This document shows, piece after piece, positions 7,418-15,812 of a DNA stretch of 64,000 nt. How positions within the stretch are numbered: the stretch's first letter is position 1; the number at the start of each line of letters is the position of its first letter. This DNA is from a virus. The stretch covers positions 1 through 64,000 of IMG/VR virus record IMGVR_UViG_3300043775_002158; one strand, 5' to 3'. The translations under genes and the position numbers were made by a program. The notes under the pieces were generated by a model. It ran no database searches. It was not told the origin of the DNA and was given only the letters and a program-made list of their open reading frames with translations.

Positions 7418-9055
7418 ATGAAATTATTAGATATTATATTGGAAAGAATCGAATCAAGAACAAAGGAAGATTTTCTATTGAAGATGAAAGAACTTTTTCC
7501 TTATCGTAATGGTAGTCTTTATGATTTCGGTAATCAGGAAAACTTTACAAAAAACTCTACGGTAAATGTTCATTGTAAAAAACATAATGTTGATTTCTCT
7601 GCACTTGTTGAATATCTATTGAAAGGTCGTACAGGTCCAAATGGATGTGGTGAGTGTAAGAAAGATGATAGTCAAAGTAATGTTAAATCAACTAAAAATG
7701 ATTTTTATAGTAAGGTAAAAGATATATGGAAGGATGAAAATGGAAATCCGTTATATATCTACAATAGACCAGGTTTGAGAAGATATACAGGTATTAATAA
7801 TGAATTTGATTTTTATTGTCCTAAAATTGGTTCCGATGGAAAACCCCATGGTAAACAAAGTATAAAAAACGCACAACTTCACATATATCAAAATGTTGGT
7901 TGTAGAAAATGTAAAGACGAACAAGGAATTGTTAAACAAGAACCAACCAATCTTTCTCGTGCGGAGTTTATAAGAAAAGTTAAAGAGAGAATGAAATTAT
8001 ACCACATTCCAATAAGTTGGTATGATTGGAAGGGTATGGAATATTCAAATCCATCAAGAAATACTAAAATAAAATGTTTAAAACATAATGAAGAAGTCAC
8101 AAGAGTAAAGGGTAAATATTTTTACACAGGTGTACCTTTATGTTCAGAATGTAATAGAATAGCGGTTAAAGAAAAAAAATTCATGGATAAAATTCATGAA
8201 CTATATGGTGACAGATTTGTTTTATTATCAGATTATATCGGTGGTGATTCACCAATTACTCTTGGTTGTACTTTACACGGGAAAACTCCATATCCTGTCG
8301 TGGTAAAATCTCCATCATCAATTTGGAAAAGTACTGAAAAATTTGGGTCAATTCAATGTAAAGAATGTGATAGGGTTAATAGTTTAAATAATTACAAAAG
8401 AACGTTTGAATCCTCACAGTCTAACAGATCTATTAAATATACTTATCCAAATATTGACAAAGAATTTGTTAATGCGAACACAAAAATACCTATTGAATGT
8501 CACGTAAAAGGTCCTAATGATGAAGAACATGGAATGTTTTGGCAAACGCCCGCAAATCATTCTACGGGACAAGGTTGTCCAATATGTCAAGAATCAAGAA
8601 ATGAAAGACATATTGGTGAACTATTAAGAAAAAATAAAATAGAATTTGAAAAAGAAAAGAATTATCCTGAACTTGGTAATCAAAAATTTGATTTTTATTT
8701 GCCTGAATATAATGTTCTTATTGAATATGATGGAAAACAACATTTTGAACCTACGTTTGGTAAATCAGAATACACTAGACAAATGAATTATAATATATTG
8801 TACGAAAGTGATAATATAAAAAATGAATTTATTAAAACTAATAATTACGGTTTGGGAATGATTCGTATACCACATACCCTTAAAGAAGGTCAATATGATA
8901 AATTATTAGAGAACGCATTGAAAGGTGGAGTTGAGAAAAATGAAATAAAACCATTGGGTGATTATCCGGAAAGAGAAACACCTAAAGAACCAGTACACCC
9001 TAAAAAAAGAGGCGAATCCAAATTATCGTTAATTGATACGTTAAAAAATATTTAA
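7418..9055 (+). CDS. Leader-bearing zinc-finger Vsr-like endonuclease
   Basis: A 545-residue relative of the 5302 protein. The leader is MKLLDIILE (site I-L-E, 7-9); TATTTATA is at 7403-7410, and the 45 bases covering box, spacer and leader are nearly the same as those of 5302. Cysteine-pair modules (CGEC, CRKC, CSEC, CKEC, CPIC) extend to about residue 395. The nuclease core at about 423-443 contains FDFYLPE and LIEYDGKQHF, followed by a D.IKNEFI....LGMIRIPH strand. The last residues (ESKLSLIDTL) match the end of the 5302 protein (ESKLSLMSIL), a conserved tail of unknown role. Confidence 0.8.
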   Translation: MKLLDIILERIESRTKEDFLLKMKELFPYRNGSLYDFGNQENFTKNSTVNVHCKKHNVDFSALVEYLLKGRTGPNGCGECKKDDSQSNVKSTKNDFYSKVKDIWKDENGNPLYIYNRPGLRRYTGINNEFDFYCPKIGSDGKPHGKQSIKNAQLHIYQNVGCRKCKDEQGIVKQEPTNLSRAEFIRKVKERMKLYHIPISWYDWKGMEYSNPSRNTKIKCLKHNEEVTRVKGKYFYTGVPLCSECNRIAVKEKKFMDKIHELYGDRFVLLSDYIGGDSPITLGCTLHGKTPYPVVVKSPSSIWKSTEKFGSIQCKECDRVNSLNNYKRTFESSQSNRSIKYTYPNIDKEFVNANTKIPIECHVKGPNDEEHGMFWQTPANHSTGQGCPICQESRNERHIGELLRKNKIEFEKEKNYPELGNQKFDFYLPEYNVLIEYDGKQHFEPTFGKSEYTRQMNYNILYESDNIKNEFIKTNNYGLGMIRIPHTLKEGQYDKLLENALKGGVEKNEIKPLGDYPERETPKEPVHPKKRGESKLSLIDTLKNI

Positions 9056-9067
9056 TATTTATAAGAT

Positions 9068-10336
9068 ATGAAGAAAGTTATAAGAATGACCGAGAGTCAA
9101 TTAAAGAAAATGGTCGAGAATACTATCAATGAACAATCAAGTAAAAACTACTTTGACGTATACAAAAAAACAGGCGGTGAATTAACACAAGTGTCGCCAA
9201 ATCATATGATGGATAATGAGTCATATGAGGGACAGTCATATCATATATGGGATAATGGTCGTGTTATGAGTGTTGATAATTCTGATAAAACTAATAAACT
9301 AATGGGAACGATGGTTATCATTTCCGATAGTTCATATAAATTCGTGTGGGATAATGGATACACATATGATAGTGCGACCGATAAGGTTACTAAAACTGTT
9401 ACTCAACCAAAGATTAATACAGTTAATTGTGCGCCTCAATTATTGGATATAACTAAAGGTAAGATTTTAAAATTCGGTTGTAAAACACAAGGTGTAAAGG
9501 AATTACAAACATTATTGGATTTTACAACACCGACGGGTTATTTCGGTAAAATTACAAAACAAAAAGTAATTGATTTCCAAAAAAAGAATAACATAGAAGA
9601 TGACGGTATTGTTGGGCCCGAAACATATAAGGCATTAACACCTAATGCCGTCCCTGCACCAGCACAAGATGTAAAAGAATATGATGACATGTATGATGAT
9701 GATTATAATGAGTTAGATAATTTATTCACTAACAATTTCGATACTGAAGATGATTACGATGGTGAACCACTTAGAGGTGACGATGAAGGGTTTAGTAATA
9801 AACTAAGACAAAAACAAATTCAAAAAAAGATGAGATTATCATCAACAGGTTTGGATACATACTATAAAGGTGGTGGAGATTTAAAATCAAATACAATCCC
9901 ACGTGATCAAGACGGAGAAGAAGTTAAATGGTCACCTATTAGGAGTAATGAAATGCCATTAAACAAATACCTTGAGAAAAAGAAAATGGGTGATTTGGAT
10001 GAAGACATTTCAATGTTAGATAGTTTATTTGATAAAGATGAAATAAATGAACAAAGTGGTGGAACGTATGAACAAATAAAGGCCGAGTGGTCTAAAGTAA
10101 ATTCGGACGAGGATACAAGTACTAAAGGATTTGGTGAAGGTAGATCACCTAATGAAAGTATGGCTATGAGAATGGGTCAAATGAAGGCACGTACAATTGT
10201 AGCAAAAAAGGCGGCAGGAATTAAACCTTCAGATAATAAACCATTTTCCGCGACTGTAGGTGCGAGTGAAGTTGATGGTAAAATGTTTAACATGAATAAC
10301 ACGTATGTTTATTTGTGTTTAATGGATAAAAATTAA
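9068..10336 (+). CDS. Leader-bearing peptidoglycan-binding protein
   Basis: A 422-residue protein starting MKKVIRMTESQLKKMVENTI then NEQ, with a predicted cut after E22. TATTTATA is at 9056-9063. Residues about 139-197 form a PGBD1 peptidoglycan-binding domain (V-K-E-L-Q-T-L-L, GYFGKITKQKVIDFQKKN, DGIVGPETYKAL). A long acidic, probably disordered stretch follows, which contains a second I-N-E-Q (near 337-340) that the same protease could cut. A basic C-terminal domain of unknown fold ends the protein. No catalytic domain is visible, so it may anchor to the cell wall or assist other cargo. Confidence 0.8.
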   Translation: MKKVIRMTESQLKKMVENTINEQSSKNYFDVYKKTGGELTQVSPNHMMDNESYEGQSYHIWDNGRVMSVDNSDKTNKLMGTMVIISDSSYKFVWDNGYTYDSATDKVTKTVTQPKINTVNCAPQLLDITKGKILKFGCKTQGVKELQTLLDFTTPTGYFGKITKQKVIDFQKKNNIEDDGIVGPETYKALTPNAVPAPAQDVKEYDDMYDDDYNELDNLFTNNFDTEDDYDGEPLRGDDEGFSNKLRQKQIQKKMRLSSTGLDTYYKGGGDLKSNTIPRDQDGEEVKWSPIRSNEMPLNKYLEKKKMGDLDEDISMLDSLFDKDEINEQSGGTYEQIKAEWSKVNSDEDTSTKGFGEGRSPNESMAMRMGQMKARTIVAKKAAGIKPSDNKPFSATVGASEVDGKMFNMNNTYVYLCLMDKN

Positions 10337-10347
10337 ATTTAAAATAT

Positions 10348-10458
10348 ATGGGAACAGCAGCAAAAAAACCACGTGCTATGAGAAGTAGACGTTCAGGTGT
10401 TAAATCATTTAATATTGTTAAGAAAAACTTAGAAATCTTAAAGAAACTTAAGGGGTAA
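10348..10458 (+). CDS. Very small basic protein (36 aa)
   Basis: ATG at 10348 opens a 36-codon frame (MGTAAKKPRAMRSRRSGVKS, then FNIVKKNLEILKKLKG), 11 bases after the preceding stop. Its TAA overlaps the next ATG as TAATG, a coupling that supports a real gene. The composition (Arg/Lys-rich, amphipathic second half) suggests nucleic-acid binding; this is inference from composition only. Confidence 0.6.
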   Translation: MGTAAKKPRAMRSRRSGVKSFNIVKKNLEILKKLKG

Positions 10459-11693
10459 TGAAAATATTATTAAGTGAAGATCAATATAATCGACTAATAG
10501 ATGAGGAAAGACCTCTACCATATACTGAAAAAGAATTAGAAAGAATTAAAAAAAAGTATAAAGATAAACCTATTTCCGAATTTAGAAACGGAGAAGATAG
10601 TTCCGTGTGGAGTTATGTTTATCGTAAAGGTAATGATTATTATCAAGAATTCACTAAAGATATGGTTAGACCCACAAGTAATCATTTAAAATATACCGAC
10701 GATGTGATAAGACAAATCACTAAAAAATATGATGGTAAACCTATTTCTGATTTTATTAGAGATTATTCAAGTTTATATACTAGTATTGGTTATAGAGGAA
10801 AAGAATACTTTGATGATGTCACTAAAAACATGACAAGAAAAATTAGAACTTGGACAGATAAAGAGATTGAAGATGAAGCAAAAAAATACGAACATATTAA
10901 AGACTTTGCCGAAAAATCGCCGAAAGCATTTGGGGCAGCCAAAAATAGAGGACCAATTGTTGTAGATCCAAAAACAGGGGTTGAAAAAAATACAATGGGA
11001 TTCTATCGTAAAGTTACGGCACATATGACACCATTAGGTAATATGTATAGAAGATTAATATATGTTCATGAATTTCGTTATAGAAATGGTAAACCTGCGG
11101 CGGCTTATGTGGGTTTAACATATAATAGTGATAAAAGATATAAACAACATACAAGTGGGGTTGATCATAAACTTAAACAAAAAGATACACCTGTTACGTC
11201 TTTTATGAGACAAAACCCAACATTGAAACATACTTACAAATTATTGACGGATTATTTAGACAAAAATGAGGCGGTTATACAAGAAAGATATTGGGAGGAC
11301 AAATATAAAGAAGATGGTTGGTTAATTTTAAGTGTTAAAAGAGCGGGTAGTTTGGGTGGTAATTTTAAAATCAGAGATCAGGACATTAAAGATTTTCTTG
11401 ATTTATGTTATAGTAAGGGAATGACTTTAACTCAAATAAGACATAAATTTCCTAATCAAGTTAATATTGTATATGCAAGAAATTTACATTTACCTCCACA
11501 CAATTATCTTGAAAAATTTGAAACATCAAGAAATAAACAATATACCGATCAATCGGCATTTGATGCTGCAATGAAATATAAAAGTAATGGGGACATATAC
11601 GAAAAAGATAGAAAATTATATGCCGTATTAGGAAAAAGAAAATTACTACAAAAAGTAAGAGATGCATTTTCAAAACGTAATAAAAAGAAATGA
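10458..11693 (+). CDS. Leader-bearing GIY-YIG endonuclease
   Basis: A 411-residue protein with the leader MKILLSEDQYNRLIDE (site I-D-E, 14-16). Three imperfect repeats of about 50 residues (each with (T)(D/E)KE(I/L)E..KKY, then PISEF or PISDF, then Y/G elements) cover 22-165 and look like DNA-binding modules. The GIY-YIG core starts at IYV (201-203) and YVG (217-219), with R227 and H231, a glutamate in KNEAVIQERYWE (271 or 276) and a late S.GG segment. The C-terminus (about 310-390) contains helix-turn-helix-like repeats. It is coupled to its neighbours by TAATG upstream and TGATG downstream. Confidence 0.82.
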   Translation: MKILLSEDQYNRLIDEERPLPYTEKELERIKKKYKDKPISEFRNGEDSSVWSYVYRKGNDYYQEFTKDMVRPTSNHLKYTDDVIRQITKKYDGKPISDFIRDYSSLYTSIGYRGKEYFDDVTKNMTRKIRTWTDKEIEDEAKKYEHIKDFAEKSPKAFGAAKNRGPIVVDPKTGVEKNTMGFYRKVTAHMTPLGNMYRRLIYVHEFRYRNGKPAAAYVGLTYNSDKRYKQHTSGVDHKLKQKDTPVTSFMRQNPTLKHTYKLLTDYLDKNEAVIQERYWEDKYKEDGWLILSVKRAGSLGGNFKIRDQDIKDFLDLCYSKGMTLTQIRHKFPNQVNIVYARNLHLPPHNYLEKFETSRNKQYTDQSAFDAAMKYKSNGDIYEKDRKLYAVLGKRKLLQKVRDAFSKRNKKK

Positions 11694-12214
11694 TGAAATT
11701 ACAGAACATATTATTAGAGAAGTTAAGAGATATGGTATCTATACCTATCTATCATCATACCACTGAGGAACGTGCTTTAGGTATTATGAATAGTAATATG
11801 TTAAAAGGATCTAAACAATACGAGGAGGTTTTAAATTTAGATAGAACATTAAAACAATCCAAACATAAAACGATGGTTTCATTTACTCGTGATAAGAACT
11901 TTATACCAGATGGGTCTATTGGTAATTCTGGTGACGGTCCTCGTATTAAACCTGATATGTTGAACGTAATCTTTGTCGCTGATAGAAGTCGTCTTAAATC
12001 ACGTTATAGGGTGGTTCCTTTTGATTATGGAACAATTGCAAATAAAGCTTGGATGGATACAGTTCCACGTACACGTAAAAACCCTGAGGTTGAGGAAAGG
12101 GTATTAACGGATAGAATATACCCATTGAGACAATACCTTACAAACATCATTTATACAGGTCAAGATCCCGAGGTACAGAAAAAGATAGATGAGTATCTAT
12201 CTGGAATTAAGTAA
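11693..12214 (+). CDS. Leader-bearing ADP-ribosyltransferase-like protein
   Basis: A 173-residue protein. I start it at the second of two adjacent ATGs (11693) because it gives the leader MKLQNILLE and the TGATG overlap with the nuclease gene. The body has YHHTTEERALGIMNSN, VSFTRDKNF and a later EERV, the order H-T, S-F-T-R-D, E seen in small phage proteins suspected to have the ADP-ribosyltransferase/RNA phosphotransferase fold. T4 packages the ADP-ribosyltransferase Alt with a comparable leader, which makes this a plausible analogue. The catalytic assignment is inference. Confidence 0.55.
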   Translation: MKLQNILLEKLRDMVSIPIYHHTTEERALGIMNSNMLKGSKQYEEVLNLDRTLKQSKHKTMVSFTRDKNFIPDGSIGNSGDGPRIKPDMLNVIFVADRSRLKSRYRVVPFDYGTIANKAWMDTVPRTRKNPEVEERVLTDRIYPLRQYLTNIIYTGQDPEVQKKIDEYLSGIK

Positions 12215-12226
12215 TATTTATATTTA

Positions 12227-13675
12227 ATGAAGCTTCAGGTAACAGAATCACAATTAAAACTTATTGAACAACAACAGTTAAATGAACTGAAGTGGTTGGC
12301 TAATATACAATCTCATATTGTTAGAATGGACGTTCCATTAACACCATCTTTAGTTAATTACATTTGGGGTAAACAAAGAGTCACAACATTTCATATTGGA
12401 GATGTTCACGGTATTAATGATATGGGATCAATAGTTGGAACAAGAAAATCTTTATCTACATTTAGATTTATGGATAAGGAATTGGTTAAAAATATGAAAG
12501 GGGTTCAAACCGAAGGTGGAATTATCTACCAAATTGTAGGTGATTTACAATTCGATTCTCCAACAGATGTTATGAGCGCACCTGATGAGAAAGGTAGAAG
12601 ATGGGTGAACATTAGAAGTTTTCCACATGATTTTCAAAATAAAGTTGAACATGAGTATGAAAAGTATGAGAAATTCAGACACATGGATGAACCTTCAGGG
12701 TCGGCAAAGGATTTGATAGAATACTATAGATTAATGGATCAATTGGTTCGAGAAAATGCGAAAGAAATACGTGAATATTTTACTGATATTAAAAAGAACA
12801 GAGGTGGTAGGGAAAGTTTATGGAATGAAACTGTTGTGAATAATATCGAAGTTAAGGACATATTATGGAAAGAAGATATTGTTGCGTTTTTAGATAATTG
12901 GGAAACAAAGGAACAAAGATTACGAGTACTTAATGAAATTGGTATAAAGTTGAGTTCAATCTCCACCGGAACGGTTTACTTGGCCGATAAAGGTGGCACA
13001 TTTGGTTTTAGAGATATTAATCCCGTTAAATGGGTTGAACAAAGAGGAGGATTAACTAATTTTAAAAAATATGTTAAGAAATTCCATGTTGATAGTGAAC
13101 CAAGAACAATACATATTAACGAAGACAAACCAAATCCTAATAATCCACCACATGTAAAATATGGTCAGGGTTATGTTTTAATTACACCCGACAAACCTAT
13201 AGATAAAACTGCTTGTGTCATTCTTGGTGGTTGGAACAATACAGATGGTAATCATAAACAATTGGTAAAGTTTATTCCTGAAAATATACAGTATAAAAAA
13301 ACAATACTAATTACTTTACCCGGATCGACAATGGATGAAATTCAAAAAATATTAGGGAACACTAAAATTAAATCTATAATAGGTTTTGAAGAGGGTGGGA
13401 CTAATGCATGTAAGTACGCAGGTGAGTATGATTTAGTTGGGTTAATTAATCCTGTTTTAAATAAAGATTCACGTAGATATCATATTAACGATAAAAGAGT
13501 TTTCATGTTGTATGACCCAAATAGGAATATTTTAAATGGTAATAAAATTGAACGAGGAGAAAAATACCAAAAAGAATTTGCCTCAATTATGACGGGTAAT
13601 GCTATACCACTTAAAGACTATAAAAGTGAAAATATGTTAACTTATTTCCTTAATAAGTTTCAAAATAATATTTAA
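12227..13675 (+). CDS. Leader-bearing two-domain protein (toxin-like N-domain, hydrolase-like C-domain)
   Basis: A 482-residue protein starting MKLQVTESQLKLIEQQQLNE, with a site L-N-E at 18-20; TATTTATA is at 12215-12222. The N-terminal domain has TFHIGDVHG, then SLSTFRFMD, V-Q-T-E-G-G-I-I-Y and APDEKGRRW, an order I associate with phage proteins suspected to be ADP-ribosyltransferase-like. A helical middle (about 150-260) leads to a C-terminal Rossmann-like domain (VILGGWNN, TILITLPGS, SIIGFEEGGTNA, LVGLINP) that resembles the 3131 protein. The hydrolase serine of 3131 is replaced here, so this domain may be non-catalytic. Confidence 0.6.
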   Translation: MKLQVTESQLKLIEQQQLNELKWLANIQSHIVRMDVPLTPSLVNYIWGKQRVTTFHIGDVHGINDMGSIVGTRKSLSTFRFMDKELVKNMKGVQTEGGIIYQIVGDLQFDSPTDVMSAPDEKGRRWVNIRSFPHDFQNKVEHEYEKYEKFRHMDEPSGSAKDLIEYYRLMDQLVRENAKEIREYFTDIKKNRGGRESLWNETVVNNIEVKDILWKEDIVAFLDNWETKEQRLRVLNEIGIKLSSISTGTVYLADKGGTFGFRDINPVKWVEQRGGLTNFKKYVKKFHVDSEPRTIHINEDKPNPNNPPHVKYGQGYVLITPDKPIDKTACVILGGWNNTDGNHKQLVKFIPENIQYKKTILITLPGSTMDEIQKILGNTKIKSIIGFEEGGTNACKYAGEYDLVGLINPVLNKDSRRYHINDKRVFMLYDPNRNILNGNKIERGEKYQKEFASIMTGNAIPLKDYKSENMLTYFLNKFQNNI

Positions 13676-13677
13676 AA

Positions 13678-14232
13678 TTATTTTAACATACTTTTAATAT
13701 TTTTACCATATGTACCTTTTGGACAATCTGGAGGTGGACAATAGATATCGCTCAATTTGTTAATATATGTTTCTTTTGGTAATTTGCTCATACCATTACT
13801 ATCTTGCCACAATTTATAATCTTTAACTGAATCTTGCCAATTATTATAGGCAGCATGATTTCCGTGTAATTTGTGTTTACCAATTGCCGTTGTTGGTCTT
13901 AGTTTCGCCAATTTCATACCAAATAGATTATTATTATCGTAAAAAATTTCACTTTTAAAATGTTTACTTTCCCATTTTGCTTGAGCTAATGCAACATCAG
14001 GATGAACAATATTTAATTTTTTAATTTCAGCTTTTAAATTTTCAGGTGTAAAAGGTAATGGTTTAGGTTCAGTACTTTTCGGTGCGTCATTACCAAATTT
14101 AGATTTAACATAATCAACCGCTGATTTACCCATATCAAAAGCCGATTTACCAAGATTAACAGCATTTAAACCGTCTATTTGTTCATTAATTAACCTATCA
14201 AGATCACTTTTTTTAATTCTAATAATTTTCAT
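13678..14232 (-). CDS. Leader-bearing GH73-type glucosaminidase
   Basis: A 184-residue leftward gene convergent with 12227. It starts MKIIRIKKSDLDRLINEQ, with a cut predicted after E17. The catalytic domain from about residue 63 has IVHPDVALAQAKWESKHF with the expected catalytic E88, then NNNLFGMK, RPTTA and YNNWQDSVKDYKLWQ, all standard for the GH73 / bacteriophage glucosaminidase family that cleaves peptidoglycan glycan strands. On its own strand TATTTATA lies at 14250-14257. A wall hydrolase with a capsid leader could act during DNA entry rather than lysis. Confidence 0.85.
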   Translation of the reverse strand: MKIIRIKKSDLDRLINEQIDGLNAVNLGKSAFDMGKSAVDYVKSKFGNDAPKSTEPKPLPFTPENLKAEIKKLNIVHPDVALAQAKWESKHFKSEIFYDNNNLFGMKLAKLRPTTAIGKHKLHGNHAAYNNWQDSVKDYKLWQDSNGMSKLPKETYINKLSDIYCPPPDCPKGTYGKNIKSMLK

Positions 14233-14257
14233 ATAAAAATAAATATTTCTATAAATA

Positions 14258-14290
14258 TTTTGAATATTCCAAAATATATACTTATCTTTG
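14258..14290 (+). promoter_or_regulatory. Bacteroidota-type promoter of the 14310 lipoprotein gene
   Basis: TTTTG (14258-14262), 20 nt, then TATCTTTG (14283-14290), followed by the ATG at 14310. This is a host-type promoter, in contrast to the TATTTATA boxes of the surrounding genes. Confidence 0.7.
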
Positions 14291-14309
14291 TGGTGTAAAT
14301 TAAAAATAT

Positions 14310-15737
14310 ATGAAAAAATTTTATTATTTGGTATTGGTCATTTTAACAGTAAGTTGTTCTAAAACCTTGGAAACCAAGACAATAACTCAACCTATTGGAG
14401 ACAAGGGTTCGATTGTTTTATTGTCCGTTAACTTGGAGAATCATGTTGACACTTTGTCTATTAGTGGGGTTTACGAACCAAAATTAATAGCAACATACTC
14501 TAATGGGTATAAATCTAATGTTAGTGATAGTGCGACTATTACAACATCAGATCCGACCGTTTTTAAATCTAATAAATCGTACTACGGAGCAAAGTCAGGT
14601 AAGGCGATATTTGACATTAAATTCAAGGAATATACATTCAAAGATACCGTTACGGTTTCCGAAATAGAGTATGTTGATATGTCTAAGTTCTCGTTCTTAA
14701 ATACACCATCTAATCCAAGTGCCAATATTGTTGTACCAATTGTTGTTATTAATTATTACCCCACTTTAAATGGAATTGACATTGATACAAAAAGAGCACC
14801 TGGTTTAGGTACCGCATCTCCAATAACTTTGGATGGTATTAAAGAAAAAACTGTTCAATTTTTAAATTTAACAAAATATGGTTTAGAACAAGGATCTAAA
14901 TTTAGGGGATATAATAATCCATCTCAAACTTCATCCGTATCATTTAAGGTTGTTAAATACATAAATGTTTATGAAATTAAAAAAGGAATGATGGACAGAT
15001 TAGGTGGAGTTGTTTATCAACCTGACTATGTTGAATTATTTACTAAACTTAATTTGAAACAACTTGTTGAAAATGAAGGTGTAAAAGAAGTTTGGTTTTC
15101 ATTAAGACCAATTAGTAATGAATACCCTGTTGTTAAAAATGAAAATATAAGTCCAGAAAATTTTATAAACCTTCCCGAATCTAATATGTCAAGTCCAACG
15201 GGAGACGTATCAAACAGTGTACGTTATCAAAATGATTTACCCGTTTACAATAAAACATATGTTGTTTATGGATATAATTTGGAAACGTCATCTGCGAACA
15301 TGATACATAACCGAGGACATCAAATTGAAGCACAATTATCACATTTAGATGGTAATTTTTGGGGAAATCATTCAAATAAAACTGATGGTTATGGTGATAG
15401 TACTCGTTTAGGTTGTACACACAAACCACCAAATACAACAAAAGATTATGATTGGAATAACAAGTCTTTTGCTATGAGTGATATTGAAGATTGGAAACCG
15501 ACAGGTGGAACAAGAAAATTAATTAATAGTGATAGATGGATGAACATTAACTATACTCCCCCTACGCCAGTTAATTCTATACCTTACGATCCAAATGATT
15601 CTCAAATGAAATGGTTAATATTTTGGCTACAAAGTATTCCAAGTAATAACAGTAATATAAGTGGAGCGTCAAATTGGTGGGATTTATTTTACAATTGGGA
15701 TGATGCAATAAAAAATAGAAAAAGACTTACGTTTTAA
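14310..15737 (+). CDS. Secreted lipoprotein, function unknown
   Basis: A 475-residue protein with a lipoprotein signal (MKKFYYLVLVILTVSC, lipobox V-S-C at 14-16). Residues about 28-115 look like an Ig-like (Big-type) beta domain. The large C-terminal domain contains ESNMSSPTGDVSNS, LPVYNKTYVVYGYNL, HNRGHQIEAQLSH and GCTHKPPNTTKDYDW, rich in His, Asn and Trp; I have the impression of a conserved bacterial secreted family but cannot name it. The HNRGHQ segment could bind metal. It has its own host-type promoter and points opposite to its neighbours, as expected for a cargo gene expressed independently of the lytic programme. Confidence 0.65.
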   Translation: MKKFYYLVLVILTVSCSKTLETKTITQPIGDKGSIVLLSVNLENHVDTLSISGVYEPKLIATYSNGYKSNVSDSATITTSDPTVFKSNKSYYGAKSGKAIFDIKFKEYTFKDTVTVSEIEYVDMSKFSFLNTPSNPSANIVVPIVVINYYPTLNGIDIDTKRAPGLGTASPITLDGIKEKTVQFLNLTKYGLEQGSKFRGYNNPSQTSSVSFKVVKYINVYEIKKGMMDRLGGVVYQPDYVELFTKLNLKQLVENEGVKEVWFSLRPISNEYPVVKNENISPENFINLPESNMSSPTGDVSNSVRYQNDLPVYNKTYVVYGYNLETSSANMIHNRGHQIEAQLSHLDGNFWGNHSNKTDGYGDSTRLGCTHKPPNTTKDYDWNNKSFAMSDIEDWKPTGGTRKLINSDRWMNINYTPPTPVNSIPYDPNDSQMKWLIFWLQSIPSNNSNISGASNWWDLFYNWDDAIKNRKRLTF

Positions 15738-15742
15738 AATAC

Positions 15743-15807
15743 CCAGTATTATACTAGTATTAATATATCTAGTTTAAAACCAGTCTAGTATACTAGATAA
15801 ATACTGG
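15743..15807. repeat. Nested inverted repeats between convergent genes
   Basis: CCAGTATT (15743-15750) pairs with AATACTGG (15800-15807). Inside, TATCTAGT pairs with ACTAGATA, and ATACTAGTAT is itself a palindrome. The whole 65 bp can fold as a long interrupted hairpin. It separates the 14310 gene from the leftward epimerase gene and may act as a bidirectional terminator, though no clear T run follows. Confidence 0.65.
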
Positions 15808-15812
15808 AAATT

